DNA from: Holosporales bacterium
Lineage (GTDB): Bacteria > Pseudomonadota > Alphaproteobacteria > RUG11792
Direction: 5' to 3'
Length of the DNA: 11,655 bases
NCBI GenBank assembly: GCA_031281515.1
Contig: JAITFF010000007.1
Coordinates: 1 to 11,655, forward strand
Shown here piece after piece: positions 1-8,848 of this stretch. The translations under genes and the position numbers were made by a program. The notes under the pieces are model-generated. The model saw only the letters and a program-made list of their open reading frames with translations. It had not been told where the DNA came from and ran no database searches. Positions within the stretch are counted from its first letter, which is position 1. Each line of letters begins with the position of its first letter.

Positions 1-3000
1 ATGTCTAAAGAGGAAATTCTAAGTTCCTTTTATGAGATCATTGAGTACAAGAAAGTTAAGGATGGATGGACGACTCCGTTCGTTCCAGACTATTTCCGTG
101 GTACGAGATTGATCCATGATTTAGTCGATGCTACCACGAGGGCCGTCGTCGCGAGGGCTGATAGTAAGCTGACTCCGCGCGTGTTATCTCAGCTGGAATC
201 CTCAGGCCTCAAGGCAATTTTTATTGCGGATGAGGAATTAATTGGCAAATATATAGCGACCGAACAGATCGACGAGGAAACTGGTAGGATATACCTCGAA
301 GCCGGAGAAGAGATCACTGAATCGACAATGGAGGCGATCAAATCAGCATCCATCAAAAAAATCAATATTTTACAGATAGGCAGCGGAAGTGCCGGTCCAT
401 ATATGCTAAATACATTTTCCCATTCGAAATGTCTGAACAGAGAAGACGCACTCATCGAATTTTACAGATCGATAATGCCTGGAGAAACGCCGACCGTTTC
501 CGGGGGAGATGACCTTCTGAACGCAACGATGTTCGATCCGGATCGTTATGATTTATCGGTCGTTGGTCGTGCAAAAATGAATGATAGACTTGGCCTTAAC
601 ATTTCTGATGACGTCGGTATTCTTCAAAAGCAGGATTTGATTGCAATCGTTAAATTACTTTTTGCTGTGAAAGAGGGGCGCGGAGAGATCGATGATATAG
701 ACAATTTGGGAAATCGTAGGATCAGATCAGTTGGCGAACTTATCGAAAATCAGTGCCGAGTTGGTATGCTGCGGTTAGAGCGCAACGTTAGAGAAAAGAT
801 GGCGGCCGCTGATATCGATAATTATGTTCCGAGCGATCTGATCAATGCTAAGCCCCTCATAACGGCTATCAAGGATTTTTTCATATCATCACAATTGTCG
901 CAGTTCATGGACCAGACGAACCCACTCTCTGAGGTTACCCACAAAAGGAGGCTATCAGCTCTCGGGCCTGGTGGTTTATCTCGGGAACGGGCCGGATTTG
1001 AAGTACGAGATGTTCATCCAACACATTATTCTAGGCTTTGCCCAATTGAAACACCAGAAGGCCAAAACATCGGTCTTATAAATTCACTCGCCTCATACGC
1101 GAAGATTAATAAGTATGGCTTTATCGAAAGCCCGTATAAGAGGGTCGTTGATGGGAAGGTTACGGATGAGATCGTGTATCTCACGGCAACCGAGGAATGT
1201 AAATATTCAGTCGCGCAAGCCGGGATTGCTATCGACAAAAATGGCTGTATCGTCGATGATTTTGTTGTATGCAGAAGGGCAGGGGAGGTCGTTCTTCGGC
1301 CGAAGTCAGATGTATCCTTCGTCGATATTTCCCCGAAGCAGGTTGTTTCTATCGCGGCAGCCCTCATTCCGTTCCTCGAGAATGATGATGCGACGAGAGC
1401 TTTGATGGGGTCTAATATGCAGCGCCAGGCCGTACCGTTGCTGAGAGCCGAGGCTCCTCTCGTTGGAACTGGGATGGAAACTGTCATCGCGAAAGATTCG
1501 GGGGCTACCGTCGTCGCAAAGAGAGCCGGGGTTATTGATCACGTTGATTCCAGGAGAATTGTTGTACGAGTAACCGATATTGATAATGCTGGTGCTGATG
1601 TCTATTCGTTGTCCAAATTTCAGTGCTCTAACATGGGGACTTGCATTAACCAGAAACCTCTCGTGAAGACGGGGGATAGGGTTGAGGAGGGAGATATAAT
1701 CGCCGATGGACCAGCCACTGATAATGGTGAACTTGCTTTGGGACGGAATCTTCTGGTTGCCTTCATGTCGTGGCATGGGTACAGCTTCGAGGATTCGATC
1801 ATCCTATCGGAGAGAGTCGTTAAGGAAGACACTTTAACCTCAATTCATATCGAGAGTTTTGAAATCATGGCTCGTGATACGAAACTCGGAAATGAGGAAA
1901 TAACGAGAGATCTGCCGAATATCGCTGAAGAATCGTTGAGAAATTTGGATGAATCAGGGATAGTTTACGTTGGTGCCGAGGTAAATCCGGGCGATATATT
2001 GGTTGGAAAGGTGACTCCGAAGGGAGAGACGCCGATGACTCCGGAAGAAAAATTGTTACGTGCAATATTCGGGGAAAAATCAGCAGACGTTAAGGATAGC
2101 TCTTTCAGGGTTCCTCCCGGAGTTTCCGGAACCGTCGTAGAGGTCAGGATTTTAATGAGACGCGGAGTCGAGAAGGATGATAGGGCCCTCGCGATCGAAA
2201 AGCAATTAATCGAAGATCTAGTCAATGACCGTGATTCCGAAAGGAGGATATTAGAGCAGACCTACTCCAAGCATCTGCACGACAGGTTATTGGGCCAGGT
2301 TTTGGTGTCTGGCTTGGATGGTCAAGATGAGGGAAAGACCATTACCGCCTCGATGATCAACGGTCTGTCTCTGTATCGTCTGAGGGGGATCGTGATTAAA
2401 GATGAAAAGATGCAGGAAGCTATTTCCATCTTGGTGAAGCAATTTGATGAAAAGATTCAAAAGATTCAGAAGACGTTTGAGGAGAGTGTTTATAAGCTAC
2501 GAAGAGGCGATGACCTTCCGGCCGGAGTACTCAAACTCGTGAAAGTTTTCGTCGCGAATAAGCGTAAGATTCAGCCTGGAGATAAAATGGCTGGGCGTCA
2601 CGGGAACAAAGGGGTCGTTTCGAGGATTTTACCCATCGAGGATATGCCTTATCTAGAAGATGGGACTCCTGTCGATATTATTCTAAATCCCCTCGGATTA
2701 CCCTCGAGAATGAATGTCGGACAAATACTGGAGACCCATTTGGGGGCGGCTGCCCACGCGCTAGGAGCTCAGATTCAAGAGATGCTGGATCGGTATAAAG
2801 AGAGCAAAGCTAGTCTGGCCGAACTGAGGGAAAGAGTTACGGACGCCTACGTAGATGAAGAGGATATCGGAGATATCAAAGAGTTGAATGATGATGAATT
2901 TCTGGAATTAGCAACGAATTTGAGGAATGGGGTTCCAGTCGCGAGCCCGGTGTTCGATGGAGCAAAGCTCGAAGATATCGATAACTTCCTCATAAAGGCC

Positions 3001-3447
3001 GGACTCGATAGATCCGGACAAGTGACACTATACGATGGTCGTACCGGGGAGGCATTCGATAGAAAAGTGACAGTTGGTTTTCAGTATATTCTCAAACTGC
3101 ATCATTTAGTTGACGATAAGATTCACGCTCGATCGGTTGGTCCGTACAGCCTCATAACTCAGCAGCCTCTTGGTGGTAAGGCCCAATTTGGCGGTCAAAG
3201 ATTTGGAGAAATGGAAGTTTGGGCCCTGGAGGGGTATGGTGCGGCCCACGTCCTACGAGAGATGCTGACCGTTAAATCGGATGATGCAAGAGGTAGAACC
3301 AAAGTTTATGAATCCATAGTTCGAGGAGAAAACAAGGTAGATCCTGAAATACCGGAATCCTTCAATGTTCTAGTGAAGGAATTGCGGTCGCTGGCTTTAA
3401 ACGTTTCATTTTTACGTGGGATGGACCCAGATAAAGTTGATATTTAG
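1..3447 (+). CDS. rpoB: DNA-directed RNA polymerase subunit beta (5'-truncated by window edge)
   Basis: This is the beta subunit of RNA polymerase, which with beta' forms the catalytic core. The visible 1148 residues lack the N-terminus: the first Met belongs to the internal alphaproteobacterial motif (G)MS(K/R)EEIL, and family members run about 1340-1390 residues, so some 200-230 codons lie upstream. The rifampicin-binding cluster starts at residue 298 (QLSQFMDQTNPLSEVTHKRR). It keeps the positions equivalent to E. coli Q513, D516, H526 and S531 (here Q301, D304, H314, S319), while E. coli N518 is Thr306. The active-site motif GDKMAGRHGNKG begins at Gly860 and carries the two catalytic-region lysines K862 and K870 (E. 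coli K1065 and K1073). The C-terminal clamp region includes GGKAQFGGQRFGEMEVWALE. No frameshift or internal stop is seen. The gene ends with TAG, 15 bp before rpoC, which it almost certainly shares an operon with. Identity is certain; only the upstream start is unseen. Confidence 0.98.
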   Translation: MSKEEILSSFYEIIEYKKVKDGWTTPFVPDYFRGTRLIHDLVDATTRAVVARADSKLTPRVLSQLESSGLKAIFIADEELIGKYIATEQIDEETGRIYLEAGEEITESTMEAIKSASIKKINILQIGSGSAGPYMLNTFSHSKCLNREDALIEFYRSIMPGETPTVSGGDDLLNATMFDPDRYDLSVVGRAKMNDRLGLNISDDVGILQKQDLIAIVKLLFAVKEGRGEIDDIDNLGNRRIRSVGELIENQCRVGMLRLERNVREKMAAADIDNYVPSDLINAKPLITAIKDFFISSQLSQFMDQTNPLSEVTHKRRLSALGPGGLSRERAGFEVRDVHPTHYSRLCPIETPEGQNIGLINSLASYAKINKYGFIESPYKRVVDGKVTDEIVYLTATEECKYSVAQAGIAIDKNGCIVDDFVVCRRAGEVVLRPKSDVSFVDISPKQVVSIAAALIPFLENDDATRALMGSNMQRQAVPLLRAEAPLVGTGMETVIAKDSGATVVAKRAGVIDHVDSRRIVVRVTDIDNAGADVYSLSKFQCSNMGTCINQKPLVKTGDRVEEGDIIADGPATDNGELALGRNLLVAFMSWHGYSFEDSIILSERVVKEDTLTSIHIESFEIMARDTKLGNEEITRDLPNIAEESLRNLDESGIVYVGAEVNPGDILVGKVTPKGETPMTPEEKLLRAIFGEKSADVKDSSFRVPPGVSGTVVEVRILMRRGVEKDDRALAIEKQLIEDLVNDRDSERRILEQTYSKHLHDRLLGQVLVSGLDGQDEGKTITASMINGLSLYRLRGIVIKDEKMQEAISILVKQFDEKIQKIQKTFEESVYKLRRGDDLPAGVLKLVKVFVANKRKIQPGDKMAGRHGNKGVVSRILPIEDMPYLEDGTPVDIILNPLGLPSRMNVGQILETHLGAAAHALGAQIQEMLDRYKESKASLAELRERVTDAYVDEEDIGDIKELNDDEFLELATNLRNGVPVASPVFDGAKLEDIDNFLIKAGLDRSGQVTLYDGRTGEAFDRKVTVGFQYILKLHHLVDDKIHARSVGPYSLITQQPLGGKAQFGGQRFGEMEVWALEGYGAAHVLREMLTVKSDDARGRTKVYESIVRGENKVDPEIPESFNVLVKELRSLALNVSFLRGMDPDKVDI

Positions 3448-3450
3448 GAG
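3446..3450 (+). promoter_or_regulatory. Shine-Dalgarno AGGAG for rpoC
   Basis: AGGAG overlaps the rpoB stop codon (TAGGAG) and lies 12 nt before the rpoC ATG at 3463. The spacing is slightly long. A closer ATG at 3453 is in another frame, so it does not compete for the rpoC reading frame. The overlap with the rpoB stop suggests coupled translation of the two large subunits. Confidence 0.55.
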
Positions 3451-3462
3451 TAATGGTAAGAA

Positions 3463-6400
3463 ATGGGATTAAAGAAAAATTTAAGACCTGAAACCGGCGA
3501 TAGTATTGCCAAAGATTTCGACATAATGAGGATTTCGATAGCGAGTCCAGATGAAATACGCTCCTGGTCATACGGTGAGGTGAAGAAGCCAGAAACAATT
3601 AATTACAGGACATTCAAGCCAGAGCGTGACGGGCTATTTTGCTCGAGAATATTTGGCCCGATAAAAGATTATGAGTGCAATTGCGGCCGTTATAAGCGGA
3701 TGAAATACAAGGGCACGATATGTGAGAAGTGCGGAGTTGAGGTCACACTCAGTAGAGTTCGGCGGGAGCGGATGGGACATATCGAACTAGCTGCCCCAGT
3801 GGTTCACGTTTGGTTTATGAAATCCATTCCCAGCAGGATTTCCATGATTCTGGATCGCAGGGTAAAAGAGTTGGAGAAGATCCTGTACTTCGAAAGATAC
3901 GTTGTCCTCGAGCCGGGTTTCAGCCACTTCTCGCAATTCGAATCCATAACGGAGGAGGAATACCAGGCGGCTGTTGACAAGTACGGAGAAGATGCCTTCA
4001 CGGTAAACATAGGGGCCGAGGCGATTCGAGATATGCTGGCCTCAGTTAATCTCGCTGAAGAAACTGAAAAATTGAAGCAGGAACTTGAGTCTGGAGTTGT
4101 CGATATTCGAAAGAAGAAGATAGTGAAAAGGCTAAAGATACTCTCGGCTTTCCTTAAAACTGGGTCTAAACCAGATCAGCTCGTATTGACGGTGTTGCCG
4201 GTTATCCCTCCTGAGCTCAGACCTCTCGTCCCTCTCGAAGGAGGTCGTTTTGCAACGAGTGATTTGAACGATCTGTACCGCCGCGTGATCAACAGAAATA
4301 ACAGGCTGAAGAGATTGCTGGAATTAAAGGCTCCTGACATTATCGTTCGTAATGAGAAGCGCATGCTGCAGGAATCGGTTGATTCTCTGTTCGATAACAA
4401 GAGGCGAGGAGTTAAGGCTAGTGTCGGTGGTAATAAGCGCCCCCTCAAATCTTTGGCAGATATGTTAAAGGGGAAGCAGGGACGCTTCCGGCAGAACTTA
4501 CTGGGAAAGAGGGTCGATTACTCAGGAAGATCGGTCATCATCGTTGGCCCAGAGCTGAGGCTGCATCAATGCGGATTGCCAAAGCAGATGGCCCTCGAAT
4601 TGTTTAGGCCATTCGTTTATGCGAAACTTGAAAAGTATGGATTAGCGAATACCCTGAAATCTGCGAAAAGACTAATCGAGCGGGATAGACCGGAAGTCTG
4701 GGATATTCTGGAAGAAGTCATTCGCGAACATCCAGTCCTGCTGAACAGAGCTCCAACTCTACATCGGCTCAGTATTCAGGCTTTCGAACCAATTTTGATC
4801 GAAGGGAAGGCGATTCAATTGCATCCTCTGGTCTGTACTGCATTTAATGCAGACTTCGATGGTGACCAGATGGCTGTCCACGTTCCTTTATCCATCGAGG
4901 CCCAACTTGAGGCCAGGATATTGATGCTATCAACTAACAATATCCTGAGCCCCTCGAACGGAAAGCCAATCGTTGTTCCTTCCAAAGATATCGTTTTGGG
5001 GGTGTATTACCTGACGATGTTGGTCGAAGGACTGCAGAATGAGGGTATTTGCCTATCAGATCTTAGTGAGATTATGTATGCCCTCGAAGGGAAGGTCGTA
5101 ACGTATCACACCAAAATTAAGACGAGGGTCGTATATTACAAAGAAGATGGAACCTTTGAAAATAGAATAGTTGAAACCACACCTGGAAGAGTCATTTTTT
5201 CTCAGAATCTGCCCAAACACCACAAAATAAGTTTTGATCTTATAAATAAGGTATTGACGTCGGTTGATGTCGGCGCTCTGGTCGATGAGATATATTTCCA
5301 CTGTGGACAGAAGGCGACCGCCATTTTCGTCGATCATATTATGGAGGTCGGGTTTAAGTATATGACGAAGTCCGGTATCTCGTACGGAAAGGATGATTTG
5401 GTTATTCCCGATGCGAAGAAGACTCTCGTTGCCGAAACAGAGAAGATAGTCGGAGAATTTGAACAGCAATATCTTGATGGATTTATAACACAGGGGGAGA
5501 AATATAACAAAGTTGTCGATGCCTGGGATAAGTGTGGTGACAGAATTGCGGAAGCATTGATGGAGTCTGTTGCTTATACTGAGCCCGGTTGCCAGCCGAA
5601 TTCGGTTTATATGATGGTTCATTCTAAGGCTCGAGGTTCAGTTGCCCAGTTAAAACAGTCGGCCGGTATGAGGGGATTGATGACGAAACCGACTGGAGAG
5701 ATCATCGAAACCCCGATCGTTTCTAATTTTAAGGAAGGGTTGTCAGTGCTTGAATACTTCTTATCGACTCACGGTAGCCGAAAGGGGTTAACTGATACCG
5801 CCCTCAAGACCGCTAACTCCGGATATCTGACGAGAAGGCTTGTTGACGTCGCCAACGATTGCGTCGTCTCCGAGGAGGATTGTGGGACAACGAATGGCCT
5901 GCTGATGAAGCCAATTTACGACGGACTTACCACGGTAATTTCCATTAAGGAAAGGATTCTAGGAAGATTTGCATCGAGGGATATTGTTAATCCGAACAAT
6001 GGGGCTTTAATTTTATCCAAAAATGGGTTTATCGATGAGTATAAGGTCGACGAAATAATCGAGGCCGGAATTGATGAGGTATGGGTAAGATCTGCCGTAA
6101 CATGTGAAAGTAAGCGGGGAATTTGCACGAAATGTTACGGAAGAGATTTGGCGCGTGGAACAATCGTCAGTATCGGAGAGGCGATTGGTGTCATTGCCGC
6201 TCAATCGATTGGAGAGCCTGGTACTCAGCTTACGATGAGAACATTCCACATCGGAGGAGCTGCTCAAAAAAGTATTGAGAGGTCGAGTATCGAGTCCTCC
6301 ATGGAGGCGCAAATTGCTTTTAAAAACGTTACATTCTCGGTAAATAGTTCTGGAGATCCGATAGTTTTGTCGCGGAAGGCGGAGATAGCCTTGGTCGATG

Positions 6401-7614
6401 TTAATGGCCGGGAAAGAATTGTTCACAAGATTCCATATGGGGCCAAATTAAAGGTAAAGGCTGGAGATGCCGTTAAAACGGGGCAGATTATTGCCGAATG
6501 GGATCCGTATACAACTCCAGTTGTTTGTGAGGTTAGCGGTTTCGCGAAGTTCATTGACCTTGTTGATGAACAGTCGATGAGGGAGGTTATTGATGAGGCG
6601 ACCGGTATTTCGAGTAAAGTCGTCATCGATTGGAAACAATCCTCGAATACGGTCAATTTCAGACCTACGATTTTGCTGGTTGACGAATCTGGGAATCACA
6701 TTATGTTATCGAACAAGGTGGAGGCCAGGTACTTTCTTTCGATAGATTCAATCATAAACGTTAATGATGGCGATAAAATAGTAGCTGGTGACATAATTGC
6801 CAAAATTCCTAAAGACGTCATAAAGACGAGGGATATTACCGGAGGCTTGCCCAGGATTTCTGAGCTCTTTGAGGCCAGAATGCCAAAAAATCCAGCCGTG
6901 ATATCTGACGTTGATGGACAGGTGGAATTCGGCAAGGATCACAGAATGAAGCGGAGAATTGTCATAGTTCCCGATGACAATAATTTAAAACCCGTTGAAT
7001 ACCTCGCTCCGAAAGGACGTTCCGTCCTAGTTCGCGAGTGGGATTATGTTAAGAAGGGGGATGTAATTGTCGACGGGAACATCGTACTACAGGATATGTT
7101 ACGTATCTTGGGGATCGAAGAGATGACGATGTATATCGTCGATGAGGTACAGAGGGTCTACAGGCTTCAGGGTGTTCCCATAAATGATAAGCATGTCGAA
7201 ATCATCGTGAGACAAATGCTACAGAAGAGGGAAATCAAGGACTCAGGTGACTCGACGTATATAGTTGGCGATGAGATCGATAAAGAGGATTTGGCGATTG
7301 TAAATGCTGATCTATTGAAGAGCGGCCGTCGACCGATCGTAGCGATCCCAATTTTACAGGGAATTACTAGGGCATCGCTACGTACCAAGTCTTTTATTTC
7401 GGCCGCATCCTTCCAAGAAACGACGAGAGTATTGACGGAGGCTGCAATATCGGGGAAGTTCGATTATCTTGTCGGTCTCAAAGAGAATGTCATTGTGGGG
7501 AGACTGATGCCGGCTGGTACGGGGGGAGTTGCCAGGCAATGGAAAGCTGAAAAATTGCGGGAGAGAGCTGAAAAATTGGGAACTATTCAAGAACAGGTTG
7601 TGGAAGTTGCATGA
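3463..7614 (+). CDS. rpoC: DNA-directed RNA polymerase subunit beta'
   Basis: This is the beta' subunit, the partner of RpoB; it supplies the catalytic magnesium site. The 1383 residues match the full length usual in alphaproteobacteria. Landmarks visible in order: the N-terminal zinc site C72-x-C74 and C87-xx-C90; the active-site loop NADFDGDQM with the three metal-binding aspartates D464, D466 and D468; the second zinc site C807, C881, C888 and C891; the bridge-helix/trigger-loop region GEAIGVIAAQSIGEPG followed by TQLTMRTFHIGG, with trigger-loop M925, R926 and H929; then an insertion-bearing C-terminal part ending near MPAGTGGVARQ. Start is the ATG at 3463 (MGLKKNLRPE), supported by the AGGAG overlapping the rpoB stop. 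The gene is separate from rpoB, unlike the fused rpoBC of Wolbachia. All catalytic residues are intact, and I see nothing broken. No clear hairpin terminator follows the TGA stop. Confidence 0.99.
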   Translation: MGLKKNLRPETGDSIAKDFDIMRISIASPDEIRSWSYGEVKKPETINYRTFKPERDGLFCSRIFGPIKDYECNCGRYKRMKYKGTICEKCGVEVTLSRVRRERMGHIELAAPVVHVWFMKSIPSRISMILDRRVKELEKILYFERYVVLEPGFSHFSQFESITEEEYQAAVDKYGEDAFTVNIGAEAIRDMLASVNLAEETEKLKQELESGVVDIRKKKIVKRLKILSAFLKTGSKPDQLVLTVLPVIPPELRPLVPLEGGRFATSDLNDLYRRVINRNNRLKRLLELKAPDIIVRNEKRMLQESVDSLFDNKRRGVKASVGGNKRPLKSLADMLKGKQGRFRQNLLGKRVDYSGRSVIIVGPELRLHQCGLPKQMALELFRPFVYAKLEKYGLANTLKSAKRLIERDRPEVWDILEEVIREHPVLLNRAPTLHRLSIQAFEPILIEGKAIQLHPLVCTAFNADFDGDQMAVHVPLSIEAQLEARILMLSTNNILSPSNGKPIVVPSKDIVLGVYYLTMLVEGLQNEGICLSDLSEIMYALEGKVVTYHTKIKTRVVYYKEDGTFENRIVETTPGRVIFSQNLPKHHKISFDLINKVLTSVDVGALVDEIYFHCGQKATAIFVDHIMEVGFKYMTKSGISYGKDDLVIPDAKKTLVAETEKIVGEFEQQYLDGFITQGEKYNKVVDAWDKCGDRIAEALMESVAYTEPGCQPNSVYMMVHSKARGSVAQLKQSAGMRGLMTKPTGEIIETPIVSNFKEGLSVLEYFLSTHGSRKGLTDTALKTANSGYLTRRLVDVANDCVVSEEDCGTTNGLLMKPIYDGLTTVISIKERILGRFASRDIVNPNNGALILSKNGFIDEYKVDEIIEAGIDEVWVRSAVTCESKRGICTKCYGRDLARGTIVSIGEAIGVIAAQSIGEPGTQLTMRTFHIGGAAQKSIERSSIESSMEAQIAFKNVTFSVNSSGDPIVLSRKAEIALVDVNGRERIVHKIPYGAKLKVKAGDAVKTGQIIAEWDPYTTPVVCEVSGFAKFIDLVDEQSMREVIDEATGISSKVVIDWKQSSNTVNFRPTILLVDESGNHIMLSNKVEARYFLSIDSIINVNDGDKIVAGDIIAKIPKDVIKTRDITGGLPRISELFEARMPKNPAVISDVDGQVEFGKDHRMKRRIVIVPDDNNLKPVEYLAPKGRSVLVREWDYVKKGDVIVDGNIVLQDMLRILGIEEMTMYIVDEVQRVYRLQGVPINDKHVEIIVRQMLQKREIKDSGDSTYIVGDEIDKEDLAIVNADLLKSGRRPIVAIPILQGITRASLRTKSFISAASFQETTRVLTEAAISGKFDYLVGLKENVIVGRLMPAGTGGVARQWKAEKLRERAEKLGTIQEQVVEVA

Positions 7615-7661
7615 GATTTTCTGGTTGCCATTGCTCTTGAATTGACTTGAAAAAAATAGGT

Positions 7662-7688
7662 TTGTTTCTGGTAGTTTGAGTGTACAAT
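7662..7688 (+). promoter_or_regulatory. Possible promoter for the AI-2E family gene
   Basis: In the rpoC-to-transporter gap, TTGTTT (7662-7667) and TACAAT (7683-7688, one mismatch from TATAAT) are separated by 15 bp. This would start transcription near 7695 and give a leader of about 40 nt to the ATG at 7736. A separate TTGACT at 7642 has no properly spaced -10. The spacer is short and the match could be chance. Confidence 0.25.
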
Positions 7689-7735
7689 TTTCGTTGCAAT
7701 TTGTTGTGGCTGGTCTTTTAGTCGGAATTAGTTTT

Positions 7736-8776
7736 ATGCCGAATGTATCGCCAAGGATGAAGACTGTTTGGATCGCAGTGGTCTTAGCCATCGCCCTCGT
7801 CTTGCTTTACGCGATGGGAAAATGGGTAGTTCCATTCCTGGTGTCATTAATCTTGGCATATGCTCTCCATGTTCCGACTCGTTATCTTTCCAAGTCACTG
7901 AACATACCCTTTTCCGCCGCCTCCGGGATCGTCGTCGTTATTCTGATCGCATTTCTGGGATTATTTTTTATATTTTTCATTCCAGTACTCAAAAATTCGA
8001 CCATAATTATCGTTCAAAAACTGCCAATCTTGCTGCGTTCATTGCCGAATCCGGTTAACTCATTTCTCTCGGGGGCACTCGCTATGGTTGGCGTAGATAG
8101 GCAATTCGACATCGAAACCAGTCTGCAAAATTACATTAGTGAAGTAACCGCTGCATGGCCCAGCTATGTGGTTCACATTATCGACACAAGCATGGCAATG
8201 TTTCACTCATTAATTTTTATCATCATGATCCCGATTATAGTGTTTCACTTACTTAGGGACTGGGACAGAATAACTAGCTCGATTCAGTCGATTTTAAAAA
8301 AAATAGCATCGCAGGCAGTTATTACTGCGCTAAGTCGAATTAATACAAATCTTGGTGCATATGTAAGAGGGCAGCTTTCGGTATGCTGTATATTGACGGT
8401 CGTATATTCGACTGGGTTATTTTTTCTGGGTTTGGATGAATATGTTATTTGCGGCATACTCTCCGGATTTCTATCATTTGCGCCGTTCTTCGGTCCAGTT
8501 ATTGGATTCTCAACGACCTTGGTGATGGCAATTGATAATTTTTCTTCGATTCATCAGTATATTTTGATGTGCTGCCTTTATACTGTCATTCCACTATTGG
8601 ATTCGAACATAGTGACCCCGAAATTGATTGGGAAGAGTGTTGGTATCCAACCGGTATGGCTCCTATTTTCAATTTGTGCTGCAATTTCCGTTCTGGGAGC
8701 GGCAGGAATATTTATTTCGATTCCGGTAGCCGTCATTTTGTCTACCGTCTGTAAGGAGCTCGTGAAGAAGGTATAA
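7736..8776 (+). CDS. AI-2E family (PerM/TqsA-like) transporter
   Basis: This is a polytopic inner-membrane protein of the AI-2E transporter family (E. coli TqsA, PerM/YhhT). Family members have been linked to export of autoinducer-2 and to ion or proton antiport, but the substrate here cannot be read from sequence. From the ATG at 7736 the protein has 346 residues, normal for the family. It has two N-terminal hydrophobic segments (about 11-27 and 31-44), a further one near 62-82, a long middle soluble stretch, and clustered C-terminal helices. Signature stretches are LGAYVRGQ at 206-213, APFFGPVIG in the following helix pair, and DSNIVTPKLIGKSVG starting at residue 289. The frame is open further upstream to a TTG at 7676 (366 aa). 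I prefer 7736 because family N-termini start shortly before the first helix and the extra 20 residues have no good ribosome site. ATG 7757 is another option. Its position downstream of rpoC is probably incidental. Confidence 0.88.
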   Translation: MPNVSPRMKTVWIAVVLAIALVLLYAMGKWVVPFLVSLILAYALHVPTRYLSKSLNIPFSAASGIVVVILIAFLGLFFIFFIPVLKNSTIIIVQKLPILLRSLPNPVNSFLSGALAMVGVDRQFDIETSLQNYISEVTAAWPSYVVHIIDTSMAMFHSLIFIIMIPIIVFHLLRDWDRITSSIQSILKKIASQAVITALSRINTNLGAYVRGQLSVCCILTVVYSTGLFFLGLDEYVICGILSGFLSFAPFFGPVIGFSTTLVMAIDNFSSIHQYILMCCLYTVIPLLDSNIVTPKLIGKSVGIQPVWLLFSICAAISVLGAAGIFISIPVAVILSTVCKELVKKV

Positions 8777-8806
8777 TTGGGTAGCATTCGTAAAATTGTA
8801 TATGAT
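8777..8806 (+). promoter_or_regulatory. Possible promoter for psd-dedA
   Basis: TTGGGT (8777-8782) and TATGAT (8801-8806) are separated by 18 bp in the 72-bp gap before psd. An imperfect inverted repeat follows at once: AGAATC at 8807-8812 and GATTCT at 8824-8829, with an 11-nt loop. Both matches are moderate. They are the only promoter-like pair I see between the transporter gene and psd. Confidence 0.25.
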
Positions 8807-8848
8807 AGAATCTGAACGGATCTGATTCTTCTTCATACTGGTTATTGG

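Noticed and set aside
1..3. ATG at position 1 as the true rpoB start
   Set aside because: The Met belongs to an internal conserved motif of beta subunits (MS-K/R-EEIL), and the product would lack the N-terminal 200 or more residues. The coincidence of an ATG with the window edge is misleading.
5056..5622. Minus-strand 188-codon open frame inside rpoC
   Set aside because: It lies entirely within the conserved rpoC coding frame, has no recognisable domain or ribosome site, and its composition is that of an antisense shadow.
7378..7791. Minus-strand 137-codon frame across the rpoC-transporter gap
   Set aside because: Most of it is antisense to the conserved rpoC C-terminus. The protein is a Phe/Ser/Asn-rich shadow with no recognisable feature.
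8772..8777. Perfect TATAAT at the end of the transporter gene
   Set aside because: It overlaps the stop codon region, and no -35-like hexamer lies 16-18 bp upstream; TTGTCT at 8738 is 28 bp away.
8807..8829. Inverted repeat AGAATC-11-GATTCT before psd as a terminator
   Set aside because: The stem is only 6 bp and AT-rich, the loop is long, and no U-tract follows. It is kept only as a remark with the candidate psd promoter.
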